From NCBI GenBank assembly GCA_019745755.1, contig JAIESS010000178.1, positions 1 to 13,523 of the forward strand: a DNA stretch of 13,523 bases, read 5' to 3'. The notes under the pieces were generated by a model. The model saw only the letters and a program-made list of their open reading frames with translations. It searched no databases and had not been told where the DNA came from. Source of the DNA: Alphaproteobacteria bacterium (lineage in GTDB: Bacteria > Pseudomonadota > Alphaproteobacteria > Paracaedibacterales > JAKBAR01). Position 1 is the stretch's first letter, and each line of letters begins with the position of its first letter. Of this stretch, positions 1 through 7,138 are shown in pieces. Both the position numbers and the translations under genes were made by a program.

Positions 1-1094
1 TTACTCAAAATTTAGTACCATTTGAAGTTGAACAAAAAATTCTGTTAAAAAGGTTTAAATATTATCTTTTTGATCTCACTCCGGATAAATCTTTTGTGCG
101 TTGGTGCCTAGAACGTGGCATGGATGTTTATATTATCTCATGGATTAATCCCGATAAGAATCACCACAACAAAACATTTTGTGATTATACGTTGGAGGGA
201 CTCTATAAAGCCGTACAAGCTGTATTAAAAACATCCAAATCTGATAAAATTAATGCTCTTGGGAATTGCGCAGGGGGTATTCTTTTAAATTGCCTTATGG
301 CATACCTTGAAAGTCATAAGATTCCCTCCCCTTTTGCAAGTGCCACAACCCTTGCATCCCCCATTGATGCAGACCGTCTCGGCGACCTCAAAGCTTTTAT
401 TTGTGATGTACAGATTAAAATGCTGGAGGAAAGTCTCGATGACTTTGGCATTGTACCAGCGCCCGTATTATCGCAATCGTTTAACCTCCTTCGTCCTAAG
501 GATCTTGTATGGTCCTTTTATGTCAAACATTATCTCATGGGCAAAAAACCTGATGCCTTTGATATTCTTTTTTGGAATTGTGATAGCGTGAACCTTCCGG
601 GGCGCATGCATAGTCAATATCTTCGTCATATTTTTCTTGATAATAAGCTCATTAAAAAGGGAGAGATGCGTCTTGCGGGTACGCCCATTGATCTGCGCAC
701 GATCACAACGCCGTCCTTTATTGTGGGCGCTATTAAAGATCATATTGTGCCGTGGGAGTCCGTTTATCCTTTGGCACAGATGGTGAATAGCACTGTGAAA
801 GAGTTTCTTCTTGTCGGAAGTGGTCATGTATCGGGTATTATTAATCATCCTGATAAAAAGAAGTACCAGTATTGGTCACAGCCCCAGCTCCATACGTCTT
901 CAAAGGAATGGTTAAAAAGCACGAAGCAGCATGAGGGATCCTGGTGGCTCTATTGGTTTGAATGGGTCAAGCCTTATCTTGGCGAAATGATCACCCCAAA
1001 AAAGACAGATTCTATGATTGAAAACGCTCCTGGTCGTTATGTCTTAAAGAAACATGATGATAAAAGAATACTGAGTAAAAAAGCTTTGGCATGA
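1..1094 (+). CDS. phaC: Poly(3-hydroxyalkanoate) synthase, 5'-partial at left edge
   Basis: Polymerises (R)-3-hydroxyacyl-CoA into polyhydroxyalkanoate storage granules. The frame is open from position 3 with no start in view, so the gene enters from the left. Recognisable PhaC blocks are YYLFDLTPDKSFVRW, then IISWINPD, the lipase-like box GNCAGG with the catalytic Cys codon at 267-269, WNCDSVNLPGRMHSQYL, KDHIVPW with the catalytic Asp, GSGHVSG with the catalytic His, NHPDKKKYQYW and a C-terminal APGRYV. The Cys-Asp-His triad and alpha/beta-hydrolase order are intact and resemble class I enzymes. The box has Asn-Cys-Ala where Tyr/Phe-Cys-Val is common. Just before YYLFDL the usual PPWINK-type block is missing: the frame reads KILLKRFK instead, so the upstream part may be rearranged or divergent. 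The gene ends 19 bp from the convergent mrdA stop. A GTG at 96 is not a credible start, because homology extends upstream of it. The family call is firm; intactness of the gene is not. Confidence 0.93.
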   Translation, partial: TQNLVPFEVEQKILLKRFKYYLFDLTPDKSFVRWCLERGMDVYIISWINPDKNHHNKTFCDYTLEGLYKAVQAVLKTSKSDKINALGNCAGGILLNCLMAYLESHKIPSPFASATTLASPIDADRLGDLKAFICDVQIKMLEESLDDFGIVPAPVLSQSFNLLRPKDLVWSFYVKHYLMGKKPDAFDILFWNCDSVNLPGRMHSQYLRHIFLDNKLIKKGEMRLAGTPIDLRTITTPSFIVGAIKDHIVPWESVYPLAQMVNSTVKEFLLVGSGHVSGIINHPDKKKYQYWSQPQLHTSSKEWLKSTKQHEGSWWLYWFEWVKPYLGEMITPKKTDSMIENAPGRYVLKKHDDKRILSKKALA

Positions 1095-1113
1095 AAAAAA
1101 TCAAAAATGGCTA

Positions 1114-2904
1114 TCATAGCGTCACTAATTTTAGAGCATCAACGAGAATATCACGACCGATGGGGGCAGCGACTTTACCACCCCAGCCGCCATGCTCAAT
1201 AACAATAGACACAGCAAATTTAGGGTCATTTACCGGCGCGAAACCAATGAATAACGCATGGTCACGCCATCGCCAGGGCCAATTATGATGGGTTTTAAGC
1301 TCGCGATCCCGCATGGTAATACGACGCACCTGAGAGGTTCCTGTTTTTCCTGCAAACTCAATGCCATCGAGAGGAGAGCGCGATGCATACGCTGTGCCAT
1401 GGGGAGAACTCATCACATCACGCATACCATTAAAAACAAGCTCCATGTGTTTTGGATCAATAACAAGAGAATCGAATGTGCGGGAAGCTTCTGTGAGATA
1501 GGGGTGGATGCACTTGCCCTTTGAGGCAAGACGCGCTGTCATAATGCATAGCTGAAGAGGTGTTGTGAGAACATATCCCTGCCCAATACTTGTATTAATC
1601 GTCTCTGACGGTGTCCATTTTTTACCCTGGATACGTTCCTTCCAGCTTTTATTGGGGATAAGCCCAGCCTTTTCATTAGGAAATTGAAGCAGTGTTTTTT
1701 CACCTAATCCAAATATTTTAGCCATGGCTGCAATGGCATCTACCCCCATACGAAGAGAAAGCTCATAAAAATACACATCGCAAGACTGAGCAAGTGCCTG
1801 TTGCATAGCAACATGACCATGGCCACTATGCTTAACACAATGGAATCGGTGGTTATTCAGATCATAATAACCCGGGCAATACAACATTGTGCGTTCATCA
1901 ATGGCTTTTGAATGAAGCCCTGCAAGGGCCACCATCATTTTAAATGTAGACCCCGGCGCATATTGGCCTTGTGTAAATTTTGTAACAAGGGGCGTGTATT
2001 GATTGGATCGTAGATCATCCCAAATGTTTTTGGGAATGCCGCTTGTAAAATGGTTTGTATCAAAGCCTGGAACAGAAACAGCTGCTAAAAGTGCGCCAGA
2101 ATTGACATTCATGACAACAGCTGTGGCGGATTCAAACCCCTTAAGACGCTCTGTGATACGTTGTTGGAGATCGAGGTTCACTGAAAGTGTCAAATCTTGA
2201 CCATTGCAAGGTTCATGAGACGATACTTCGCGCACGACTTGACGCGTTGCATTGACTTCCACCTGGACAATTCCTGGTGATCCCTGAAGAAGTCCCTCAT
2301 ACTGTTTTTCAATGCCAGCCTTTCCCAGTCGAAATCCCGGATGTTGAAGGAGTAAATCCGCGTTCTCCTCAGTTTCAAGTTCACTTGGTTTGCCCACATA
2401 CCCAAGCAAATGACAGACATCTTCTGCGTAAGGGTAAAAGCGCTCTTGCCCTTGATCTACACGAATACCTGGTAGATCGGCTGCATGGAGCTCAATCTTA
2501 GCCACTTCTTCCCAAGTCAAAGGATCCTTTAAGGGGATGGGGATGAATTTATTTTTTTTGGCATATTCGTTCAAGATATCTTGAATATTTGCACTTGTCA
2601 TCGAGAGAAAATTACCAAAATGAGCCAAGGATTGTTTCCAGTCCTTTGTTTGATCCCGCTGTAAAATTGCCCTGTGAACAAAGCGATTTCCTGCAAGCAA
2701 CCGGCCGTCTCGATCAAAAATTTGCCCACGAACAGGCAGAATAAATTCACTGTGCAGACGGTTTTTATCCGATAACTTTTGATAATGCTGGTTAGATTCA
2801 ATTTGTAACCAATAGAGTCTCCCCAACAGTCCTGCACCAAGAAGACCTTGAGCCCCACTTAGAAAAAATGCCCGTCGCGTAAATCTTGTCTTAGGATCGA
2901 ACAT
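1114..2904 (-). CDS. mrdA: Penicillin-binding protein 2 (elongation-specific transpeptidase)
   Basis: Class B PBP that cross-links peptidoglycan during lateral-wall growth, working with RodA and the MreBCD elongasome on the periplasmic side. From the ATG at 2904 the protein is 596 aa. It has a short cytoplasmic FTRR start, one transmembrane anchor (about residues 11-32), a PBP dimerisation domain (about 50-220, with PVRGQIFDRDG), then the transpeptidase domain. The active-site motifs are visible: STFK (about 319-322, the nucleophile Ser), SCD (about 374-376) and KTGT (about 520-523). Length is normal for alphaproteobacterial PBP2. A TTG at 2913 would add three residues; I chose the ATG because the homology starts right after it and neither site has a clear Shine-Dalgarno. 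It overlaps the end of mreD by 14 nt, so it is probably translated by coupling. It is the last gene of the mre cluster; rodA, often next, is not here. Confidence 0.95.
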   Translation of the reverse strand: MFDPKTRFTRRAFFLSGAQGLLGAGLLGRLYWLQIESNQHYQKLSDKNRLHSEFILPVRGQIFDRDGRLLAGNRFVHRAILQRDQTKDWKQSLAHFGNFLSMTSANIQDILNEYAKKNKFIPIPLKDPLTWEEVAKIELHAADLPGIRVDQGQERFYPYAEDVCHLLGYVGKPSELETEENADLLLQHPGFRLGKAGIEKQYEGLLQGSPGIVQVEVNATRQVVREVSSHEPCNGQDLTLSVNLDLQQRITERLKGFESATAVVMNVNSGALLAAVSVPGFDTNHFTSGIPKNIWDDLRSNQYTPLVTKFTQGQYAPGSTFKMMVALAGLHSKAIDERTMLYCPGYYDLNNHRFHCVKHSGHGHVAMQQALAQSCDVYFYELSLRMGVDAIAAMAKIFGLGEKTLLQFPNEKAGLIPNKSWKERIQGKKWTPSETINTSIGQGYVLTTPLQLCIMTARLASKGKCIHPYLTEASRTFDSLVIDPKHMELVFNGMRDVMSSPHGTAYASRSPLDGIEFAGKTGTSQVRRITMRDRELKTHHNWPWRWRDHALFIGFAPVNDPKFAVSIVIEHGGWGGKVAAPIGRDILVDALKLVTL

Positions 2905-3361
2905 GATGCGCAAAAGGTTTTAGGATTTTGAATAATAATGGGTATACAGCAATCAGAAAGAAAGGAAGTATCACAGTGGTAAAACCCACTGACACTATAT
3001 TGTGATTGTGCTGCATTACGAGATTCATATTATCCACAGCAATATACATGAAAGAAAAAACAATATAACTCAACCAAATAAACCAAAAATTATCAAGTTT
3101 TTGCGTCCATAGGTTCATAGAACGAAGAAATCTCAGCATAAGAATGAGATAAAAACTCGTAACGCCAAAGAGGTGATTACCATACAGATCTTCCAGAAAT
3201 CCAAGCCCTATCATAAGGAAAATGGATGGATCCCGATTTAACCGAAAGACTGTAAGGTGAAGCATAAGAACAAGGCAACAGGCATAGTGCGTAAAAAAGA
3301 TAATATCGAGAAGACACGATATCACCAAGACACAAGAAAAGAGAAGAGATTGGGGAATCAT
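2891..3361 (-). CDS. mreD: Rod shape-determining protein MreD
   Basis: Small integral inner-membrane protein of the MreBCD-RodA-PBP2 elongation complex. The 156-aa product is almost entirely hydrophobic, with about five membrane segments. The first is at residues 6-26, and the GLGFLEDLYGNHLFGVTSF region between helices resembles the MreD loop motif (F-x-D-x-x-x-G-x-x-x-G). Length and position between mreC and mrdA match the family, whose sequences diverge strongly. The ATG at 3361 is preceded by GGGAAAGAG at a suitable distance, a usable ribosome site. Its 3' end overlaps mrdA. Unusually, 512 bp separate it from mreC. An open frame filling much of that gap (3358-3711) ends in an ATGA overlap with this start. 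The call rests on hydropathy, the loop motif and gene order. Confidence 0.88.
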   Translation of the reverse strand: MIPQSLLFSCVLVISCLLDIIFFTHYACCLVLMLHLTVFRLNRDPSIFLMIGLGFLEDLYGNHLFGVTSFYLILMLRFLRSMNLWTQKLDNFWFIWLSYIVFSFMYIAVDNMNLVMQHNHNIVSVGFTTVILPFFLIAVYPLLFKILKPFAHHVRS

Positions 3362-3593
3362 ACAATCTCTTTCCCTACTGACACAGTATTTAACGTATCA
3401 ATGGATAAAAAACTCCCCAAAAATAATATTTTTAAGTTTTTGTTAACTTTTAAAGTATATTCTAACAATAGGGATGCAAAAAGGCCTTTGATGCATCTTA
3501 AAGGCAATTTGTATAAACTTTTAACTTTCTGTGCAAGGAAGAGGAGCCTTTGTTTTTTTTCAAAAAACCAGAAAGTGCGGCGGGAGGAGGGCC

Positions 3594-3639
3594 CCCCACC
3601 CGAGGTGAACACCGAGGGTGTTCGAGGGCGGGGTTTTTT
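3594..3639 (+). terminator. Strong hairpin followed by T6, terminator-like on the plus strand
   Basis: The arms are CCCCACCC (3594-3601) with GGGCGGGG (3626-3633), one mismatch, and GAACACC (3607-3613) with GGTGTTC (3617-3623), perfect, around a GAG loop. A small internal loop separates the two stems. Six T follow at 3634-3639, so the plus strand has the form of an intrinsic terminator. No plus-strand gene lies upstream for it to serve. Read on the minus strand, in the direction of mreC to mreD, it has no U-run behind it and would be a structured leader or a transcript-end stabiliser. It could also be part of a dispersed palindromic repeat. Confidence 0.5.
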
Positions 3640-3650
3640 CGTTAACGAAT

Positions 3651-3692
3651 TGTTAAGATATATGAACATAGTGTTAATATGTATGAACATAA
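3651..3692. repeat. 21-bp imperfect tandem duplication
   Basis: Two consecutive 21-bp units, 3651-3671 and 3672-3692, share 18 of their first 20 bases. Each contains TGTTAA near its start and the identical decamer TATGAACATA at its end (3661-3670 and 3682-3691). The period equals two turns of B-DNA, so paired protein binding on one DNA face is possible. It is also exactly seven codons, and read in the minus-strand frame it gives MFIHINT then MFIYLNN. It lies directly beside the GC-rich hairpin. Confidence 0.75.
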
Positions 3693-3873
3693 AATGAAGA
3701 CTCATGACCATTTTCTCAAAGGCGTTAAAGAGGGGAAAAAATACTGCAACATATTATACAAAAAAAGGTATTCCCCTGATTATTGCCTACTAATGACGTG
3801 AAGATATCACATCACAAAAAGTTGAAGTTTGACGTCTTATGATCACGTGTTTTTTTCAAAATGTACCACAAAA

Positions 3874-4815
3874 TCACTCGCCCGATGGGGGGAAATGCTC
3901 AGCCACATTCACAATATGCAAGGCTTTTCCCGTTTCAAAGGGAGCAATATCAATTGTTTTATTTTCAACACGATGAATAACCCCAAGTGGGAGTCCTTTG
4001 GGAAAGATCCCGCCAAACCCTGATGTATAAACAAGATCCCCAACTGACAAAGTATGTTGCGCATCTTTAATATACACAAGCCTCAGCATGGCACTCCCCT
4101 GCCCTGCTGCAATAGCTTGAACACCCTTAATATCCACGGGAATGCGTGACGTTGCATCAAAAATTGTTTGAATTCTTGCCGCATGAAGCCCCACATGACG
4201 GACACGTCCTAAAAGGCCTTTTGTCCCGAGTACAACAAAATCTTTTTGAAGCCTGAGATCAATATATGTATTAGAGGATGATGGTACTTTTACAAACAAA
4301 TCCTGCCCAAAAGATGGTTGATTCATTGTTTCAACCTGAAACACATAACCATCAAAAACTTTCTTCTCATCAAGATGCTTCATAAGATTTACACCCTTGA
4401 GGGCTTCGCCTTGAATAAAGAGTGCTTTTTTCATAGAGGTATTGACGTGTAAAAGGTTATTATTTTGCTCCTTTAGTCGCGCTATTTCTTTAGAAAGATC
4501 AGAATGAGAACGAAATTCATCCATGACATGGGACAATGAGATAACGACACGCTGCACTCCCCCCACAATAGGCGCAGATATATCAAAAAGAATGCCTTCA
4601 AACATGATAATAGGCGCAAACTGACGCATGCTCGCATACATAATCACAAGGAGCATACTTAATAGGAATAGAAAATGAACAGGTCTATTTTTGGCACCGG
4701 ACTGCATGTGCATTTGAACGCGTGACCGCCCAAAAAACCATGTAAAAAAAGATAAAAGAGGCACACGACGTTTGAGGCCTACAGCTTTTAAGCCTAATGC
4801 ATTCAAAATCGACAT
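3874..4815 (-). CDS. mreC: Rod shape-determining protein MreC
   Basis: Periplasmic scaffold of the elongation complex that links cytoplasmic MreB filaments, through MreD, to PBP2. The 313-aa product has a basic cytoplasmic N-terminus of about 45 residues, a single membrane anchor (about 46-61, LFLLSMLLVIMYASM), a coiled coil (about 88-132, with EIARLKEQNNN) used for dimerisation, and then the two small beta-barrel domains typical of MreC, including GLLGRVRHVG and the late GDLVYTSGFGGIFPKGLPLG motif. The latter is a strong family signature. The ATG at 4815 is preceded by AGGAGAG five bases upstream, a clear ribosome site. It follows mreB after 36 bp and is certainly co-transcribed with it. The long cytoplasmic tail before the anchor fits alphaproteobacterial versions. 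Confidence 0.95.
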   Translation of the reverse strand: MSILNALGLKAVGLKRRVPLLSFFTWFFGRSRVQMHMQSGAKNRPVHFLFLLSMLLVIMYASMRQFAPIIMFEGILFDISAPIVGGVQRVVISLSHVMDEFRSHSDLSKEIARLKEQNNNLLHVNTSMKKALFIQGEALKGVNLMKHLDEKKVFDGYVFQVETMNQPSFGQDLFVKVPSSSNTYIDLRLQKDFVVLGTKGLLGRVRHVGLHAARIQTIFDATSRIPVDIKGVQAIAAGQGSAMLRLVYIKDAQHTLSVGDLVYTSGFGGIFPKGLPLGVIHRVENKTIDIAPFETGKALHIVNVAEHFPPSGE

Positions 4816-4851
4816 GTTACTCTCCTATCTCTATCGTCATTGGGGTTCCTT

Positions 4852-5892
4852 TTAGTACATAGACACCAAAACGCTCTTAAGTGCCTTCATTTCTTCCAAA
4901 GCTTTTCCCGTTCCACGCACAACGCAGGTCAAAGGCTCATCTGCAATAAAAACAGGAAGCCCTGTGGCTTCGGAGAGAACCTGATCAAAATTAGAAAGCA
5001 TAGCCCCTCCCCCTGTTAGGACAATACCACGATCCACAATATCCGCTGATAACTCAGGGGCCGTATTTTCAAGGGCTGTTTTCACACCATCAACAATAGC
5101 TGCAACAACCTCATGGAGAGATTCGGCAATTTGCTTTTGATTAATAGTCACTTCTTGAGGCACACCATTTTGAAGGCTACGTCCCTTAATGGACATTGTA
5201 ATATGTTCGCTATCATCATGAATAACAGCAGAACCAATTTCTTTTTTGATCTTTTCCGCCGTACTTTCACCGATGAGCAAGTTATGATTACGTCGTATGT
5301 AGCTAATAATCGCATCGTCCATTTTATCACCACCCACACGCACAGAACATGCATAAACAATACCACCAAGAGAGAGAATAGCCACTTCTGTGGTGCCACC
5401 ACCAATATCCACAACCATAGATCCTGTGGGCTCTGTGACGGGAAGACCTGCTCCGATAGCCGCAGCCATGGGTTCTTCGATGAGAAAAACACGACGGCCG
5501 CCTGCAGATTCGGCAGATTCTTGAATGGCACGACGTTCAACAGCCGTGGAGCCAGATGGCACACAAATAATAATTTGAGGCGCTACAAAACGGTGGCGGT
5601 TATGCACTTTTCGAATAAAATGCTTTATCATTTCTTCCGCAACCTCAAAATCAGCAATAACACCATCACGGAGCGGACGAATAGCCTGAATATTTCCGGG
5701 CGTACGCCCCACCATGAGCTTCGCCTCTTCCCCCACAGCGAGGACCTGGCGCTTGCCCTTATGATTAACAATGGCAACAACAGAGGGCTCATTCAAAACA
5801 ATACCGCGTCCTTTCACGTACACAAGGGTGTTGGCGGTACCAAGATCGATGGCCATATCGGCGGAAAGAGCTCCAAGAAGACGAGAAAGCAT
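4852..5892 (-). CDS. mreB: Rod shape-determining protein MreB (bacterial actin)
   Basis: Actin-like ATPase that forms short membrane-bound filaments and orients lateral peptidoglycan synthesis. The 346-aa product has the full family length. Nucleotide-binding elements are plain: phosphate-1 loop DLGTANTLV (residues 16-24), IEEPMAAAIG around the catalytic Glu (about 138-147), phosphate-2 loop DIGGGTTEV (162-170) and the adenosine motif LTGGGAML (about 292-299). The N-terminus LSRLLGALS is amphipathic, as expected for membrane attachment. The ATG at 5892 lacks a strong Shine-Dalgarno, but conserved sequence begins immediately after it. It is the first gene of the minus-strand mre cluster, with a candidate extended -10 promoter just upstream. 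Confidence 0.98.
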   Translation of the reverse strand: MLSRLLGALSADMAIDLGTANTLVYVKGRGIVLNEPSVVAIVNHKGKRQVLAVGEEAKLMVGRTPGNIQAIRPLRDGVIADFEVAEEMIKHFIRKVHNRHRFVAPQIIICVPSGSTAVERRAIQESAESAGGRRVFLIEEPMAAAIGAGLPVTEPTGSMVVDIGGGTTEVAILSLGGIVYACSVRVGGDKMDDAIISYIRRNHNLLIGESTAEKIKKEIGSAVIHDDSEHITMSIKGRSLQNGVPQEVTINQKQIAESLHEVVAAIVDGVKTALENTAPELSADIVDRGIVLTGGGAMLSNFDQVLSEATGLPVFIADEPLTCVVRGTGKALEEMKALKSVLVSMY

Positions 5893-5927
5893 ACAAAAGA
5901 TAAGAATGTTTTTGTTAAACTGTTACC

Positions 5928-5957
5928 TTTATAGCACGCTTTTTCCCGTGGCATTAA
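5928..5957 (-). promoter_or_regulatory. Candidate mreB promoter (extended -10)
   Basis: On the minus strand TGC-TATAAA (the -10 hexamer at 5928-5933 with the TGn extension just upstream) lies about 35 bp before the mreB start. The region 17-18 bp further upstream (TAATGC or TTAATG) is a poor -35 box, which an extended -10 can tolerate. The call comes from sequence pattern only. Confidence 0.35.
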
Positions 5958-6090
5958 CGATTTTTTAACTATTTTTGAGGAGAAAATTATGAGACTCCTA
6001 TTTGAGAAGAGCATAATCAGTCATTGATATGACATTGCCAAAGTTATAAATAAAAACAAGACATACAAACTCTTATTCATTAAAATTGTA

Positions 6091-6119
6091 TCGACAAGAG
6101 TTTTTTGATTTTCTATTTT
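6091..6119 (+). promoter_or_regulatory. Candidate promoter of the secreted-protein gene
   Basis: TCGACA (6091-6096, five of six to the -35 consensus), a 17-bp spacer and TATTTT (6114-6119, four of six to the -10 consensus) lie about 40 bp before the ATG at 6158. Spacing is ideal and no other gene starts here on this strand. Confidence 0.4.
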
Positions 6120-6157
6120 AGAAACAGTGTTAATCATTTTCTAAAAAGGATAATTCA

Positions 6158-6445
6158 ATGCAAATTTCAATCAAATTACTAATCTCAGCTACCCTCCTTA
6201 TAGCAGCATCCACGTCTGGATATACAGCGCAAGCGCAAGAAGCAACAGGAGAAACCACACGGCGAACATTTAAATTCACAACATATACTGAAGAAACACG
6301 TGCAAAGGATTGGGCGCAGCAGATTGTTGATTTTTGTCAACATGTCATCATAAATGACACGGTGAAGACGCGTTTATATGATACTAGCTTCACATTATTT
6401 AGAGATTATCCAGCACAAGCCACAAAAAACCAAGAACGTGTCTAA
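6158..6445 (+). CDS. Small exported protein of unknown function, ended by a likely premature stop
   Basis: I do not recognise the family. The 95-aa product starts at an ATG with AAGGA seven bases upstream. It has a textbook signal peptide: a Lys at residue 6, a hydrophobic stretch LLISATLLIAAS, and an AQA cleavage site near residues 24-26. The mature part is polar, with one Cys, and contains KDWAQQIVDFCQHVIINDT. After the TAA at 6443-6445 the same frame stays open for 47 more codons that look like protein (next entry). The intact ancestor was therefore probably about 143 aa, exported to the periplasm or surface. The gene is either a fresh pseudogene, a read-through case or a sequence error. 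It has its own candidate promoter and stands alone between mreB and rppH. Confidence 0.6.
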   Translation: MQISIKLLISATLLIAASTSGYTAQAQEATGETTRRTFKFTTYTEETRAKDWAQQIVDFCQHVIINDTVKTRLYDTSFTLFRDYPAQATKNQERV

Positions 6446-6589
6446 GCGAATATACCAAAAACATATAGCGCCCTTGAGGCTCTGTCTGCTCCAGAAGAAC
6501 AAATTGAGCACATCAATCGTCTTTTGATGAATCATATTCAGCGCTTTGAGGCAGAGAACAAGCAAACCACTACACCAGATATACAGTAA
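6446..6589 (+). pseudogene. In-frame 3' remainder of the interrupted exported-protein gene
   Basis: Directly after the TAA at 6443-6445 the frame continues, giving 47 residues up to a TAA at 6587-6589. They include a coherent amphipathic stretch (SALEALSAPEEQIEHINRLL) and a polar tail KQTTTPDIQ. Absence of other stops, helix-like composition and a natural end suggest this is the rest of the gene at 6158. There is no ribosome site for independent translation; the ATG at 6528 has none nearby. Its last 20 bp overlap the 3' end of the convergent rppH. Confidence 0.5.
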
Positions 6590-7076
6590 AATCTGAAAGA
6601 ACCTGCGTATAAAGGTCTTTTTTAAAATCAACAATGAGGTGGATGGCATCCCTGGGTGCCACCCACTGAAAAGCGCAAAATTCCGGATGATAGGTATTCA
6701 AATTAATATCAACGTCCGTGCCCTTAAAATGCGCAAGCACCCATTTTTGCCGCTGCCCAAGGTATTTTCCGCCCCATAATTTTTGCGCAAGCGCCTTTGG
6801 AAGATCATAATAATACCAATCATCGGAAACTTTTATAACCTCTACATGATTCGTTCCAATTTCCTCTAAAAGCTCGCGCAGGGCCGCTTCCTCAATAGAT
6901 TCACCATCATCAATGCCACCTTGGGGCATTTGCCAAGCTGGTACTTTATCATCCCGAAGAGAATCACAGCGTCGCCCAACAAAAATTTTCTTATCTGTGT
7001 TGATGAGAATAATACCCACATTAGGGCGATACAGATGATCCTTAGATGATACATGGAAATTTTTAGACAATATCAT
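6570..7076 (-). CDS. rppH: RNA pyrophosphohydrolase (Nudix hydrolase RppH)
   Basis: Removes pyrophosphate from the 5' triphosphate end of RNAs, which triggers RNase E-dependent decay; the group also includes enzymes that cleave dinucleoside polyphosphates. The 168-aa product opens with YRPNVGIILINTDKKIFVGRR, the RppH N-terminal pattern, followed by WQMPQGGID. The full Nudix box runs from GGIDDGES to RELLEEIGT (about residues 53-75) and has its metal-binding glutamates. Downstream, GQRQKWVLAHF and EFCAFQWV match RppH rather than general Nudix proteins. The ATG at 7076 has AGGAAA about eight bases upstream. It stands alone, convergent with the interrupted exported-protein gene and downstream of the decayed dcd. 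Confidence 0.92.
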   Translation of the reverse strand: MILSKNFHVSSKDHLYRPNVGIILINTDKKIFVGRRCDSLRDDKVPAWQMPQGGIDDGESIEEAALRELLEEIGTNHVEVIKVSDDWYYYDLPKALAQKLWGGKYLGQRQKWVLAHFKGTDVDINLNTYHPEFCAFQWVAPRDAIHLIVDFKKDLYTQVLSDFTVYLV

Positions 7077-7138
7077 CGTGTCTTTTCCTGTCTATAATAA
7101 TTTTTGGCGCTGCCTCTAGATAATTACATTAAGATACC

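Larger units (their letters stand above)
3362..3873. other. 512-bp spacer inside the mre cluster, no convincing gene
   Basis: mreC and mreD are normally adjacent, so a spacer of this length is unexpected. From left to right it holds an AT-rich leader for mreD, a GC-rich block (about 3576-3633) with a long hairpin, a 21-bp tandem duplication (3651-3692) and another AT-rich stretch up to the mreC stop. A 117-codon frame (3358-3711, -) and a frame on the other strand (3257-3697) both run through the hairpin. Neither looks like a known protein, and being open on both strands argues against real coding. On the minus strand a TATAAT (3753-3758) sits in the gap without a good -35 box, so mreD-mrdA might have its own promoter. 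An imperfect inverted repeat (AGGGGAA 3731-3737, TTCCCCT 3771-3777) flanks that box. Confidence 0.6.

Noticed and set aside
1110..1120. GCTATCATAGC palindrome between phaC and mrdA as a shared terminator
   Set aside because: Five-bp arms with a one-base loop cannot form a useful hairpin, and there is no proper T-run next to it.
3591..3640. A tRNA or other structured RNA gene at the GC-rich block
   Set aside because: The fold is a single long hairpin without cloverleaf arms or a CCA end.
3257..3697. A 146-codon plus-strand frame across the mreC-mreD spacer and the mreD start
   Set aside because: It overlaps mreD, is very Lys/Asn/Arg-rich, passes through the hairpin and has no recognisable domain.
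5113..5934. A 273-codon plus-strand frame opposite mreB
   Set aside because: It is the mirror of a highly conserved gene, rich in Asn/His/Arg with no family resemblance; its openness follows from mreB codon use.
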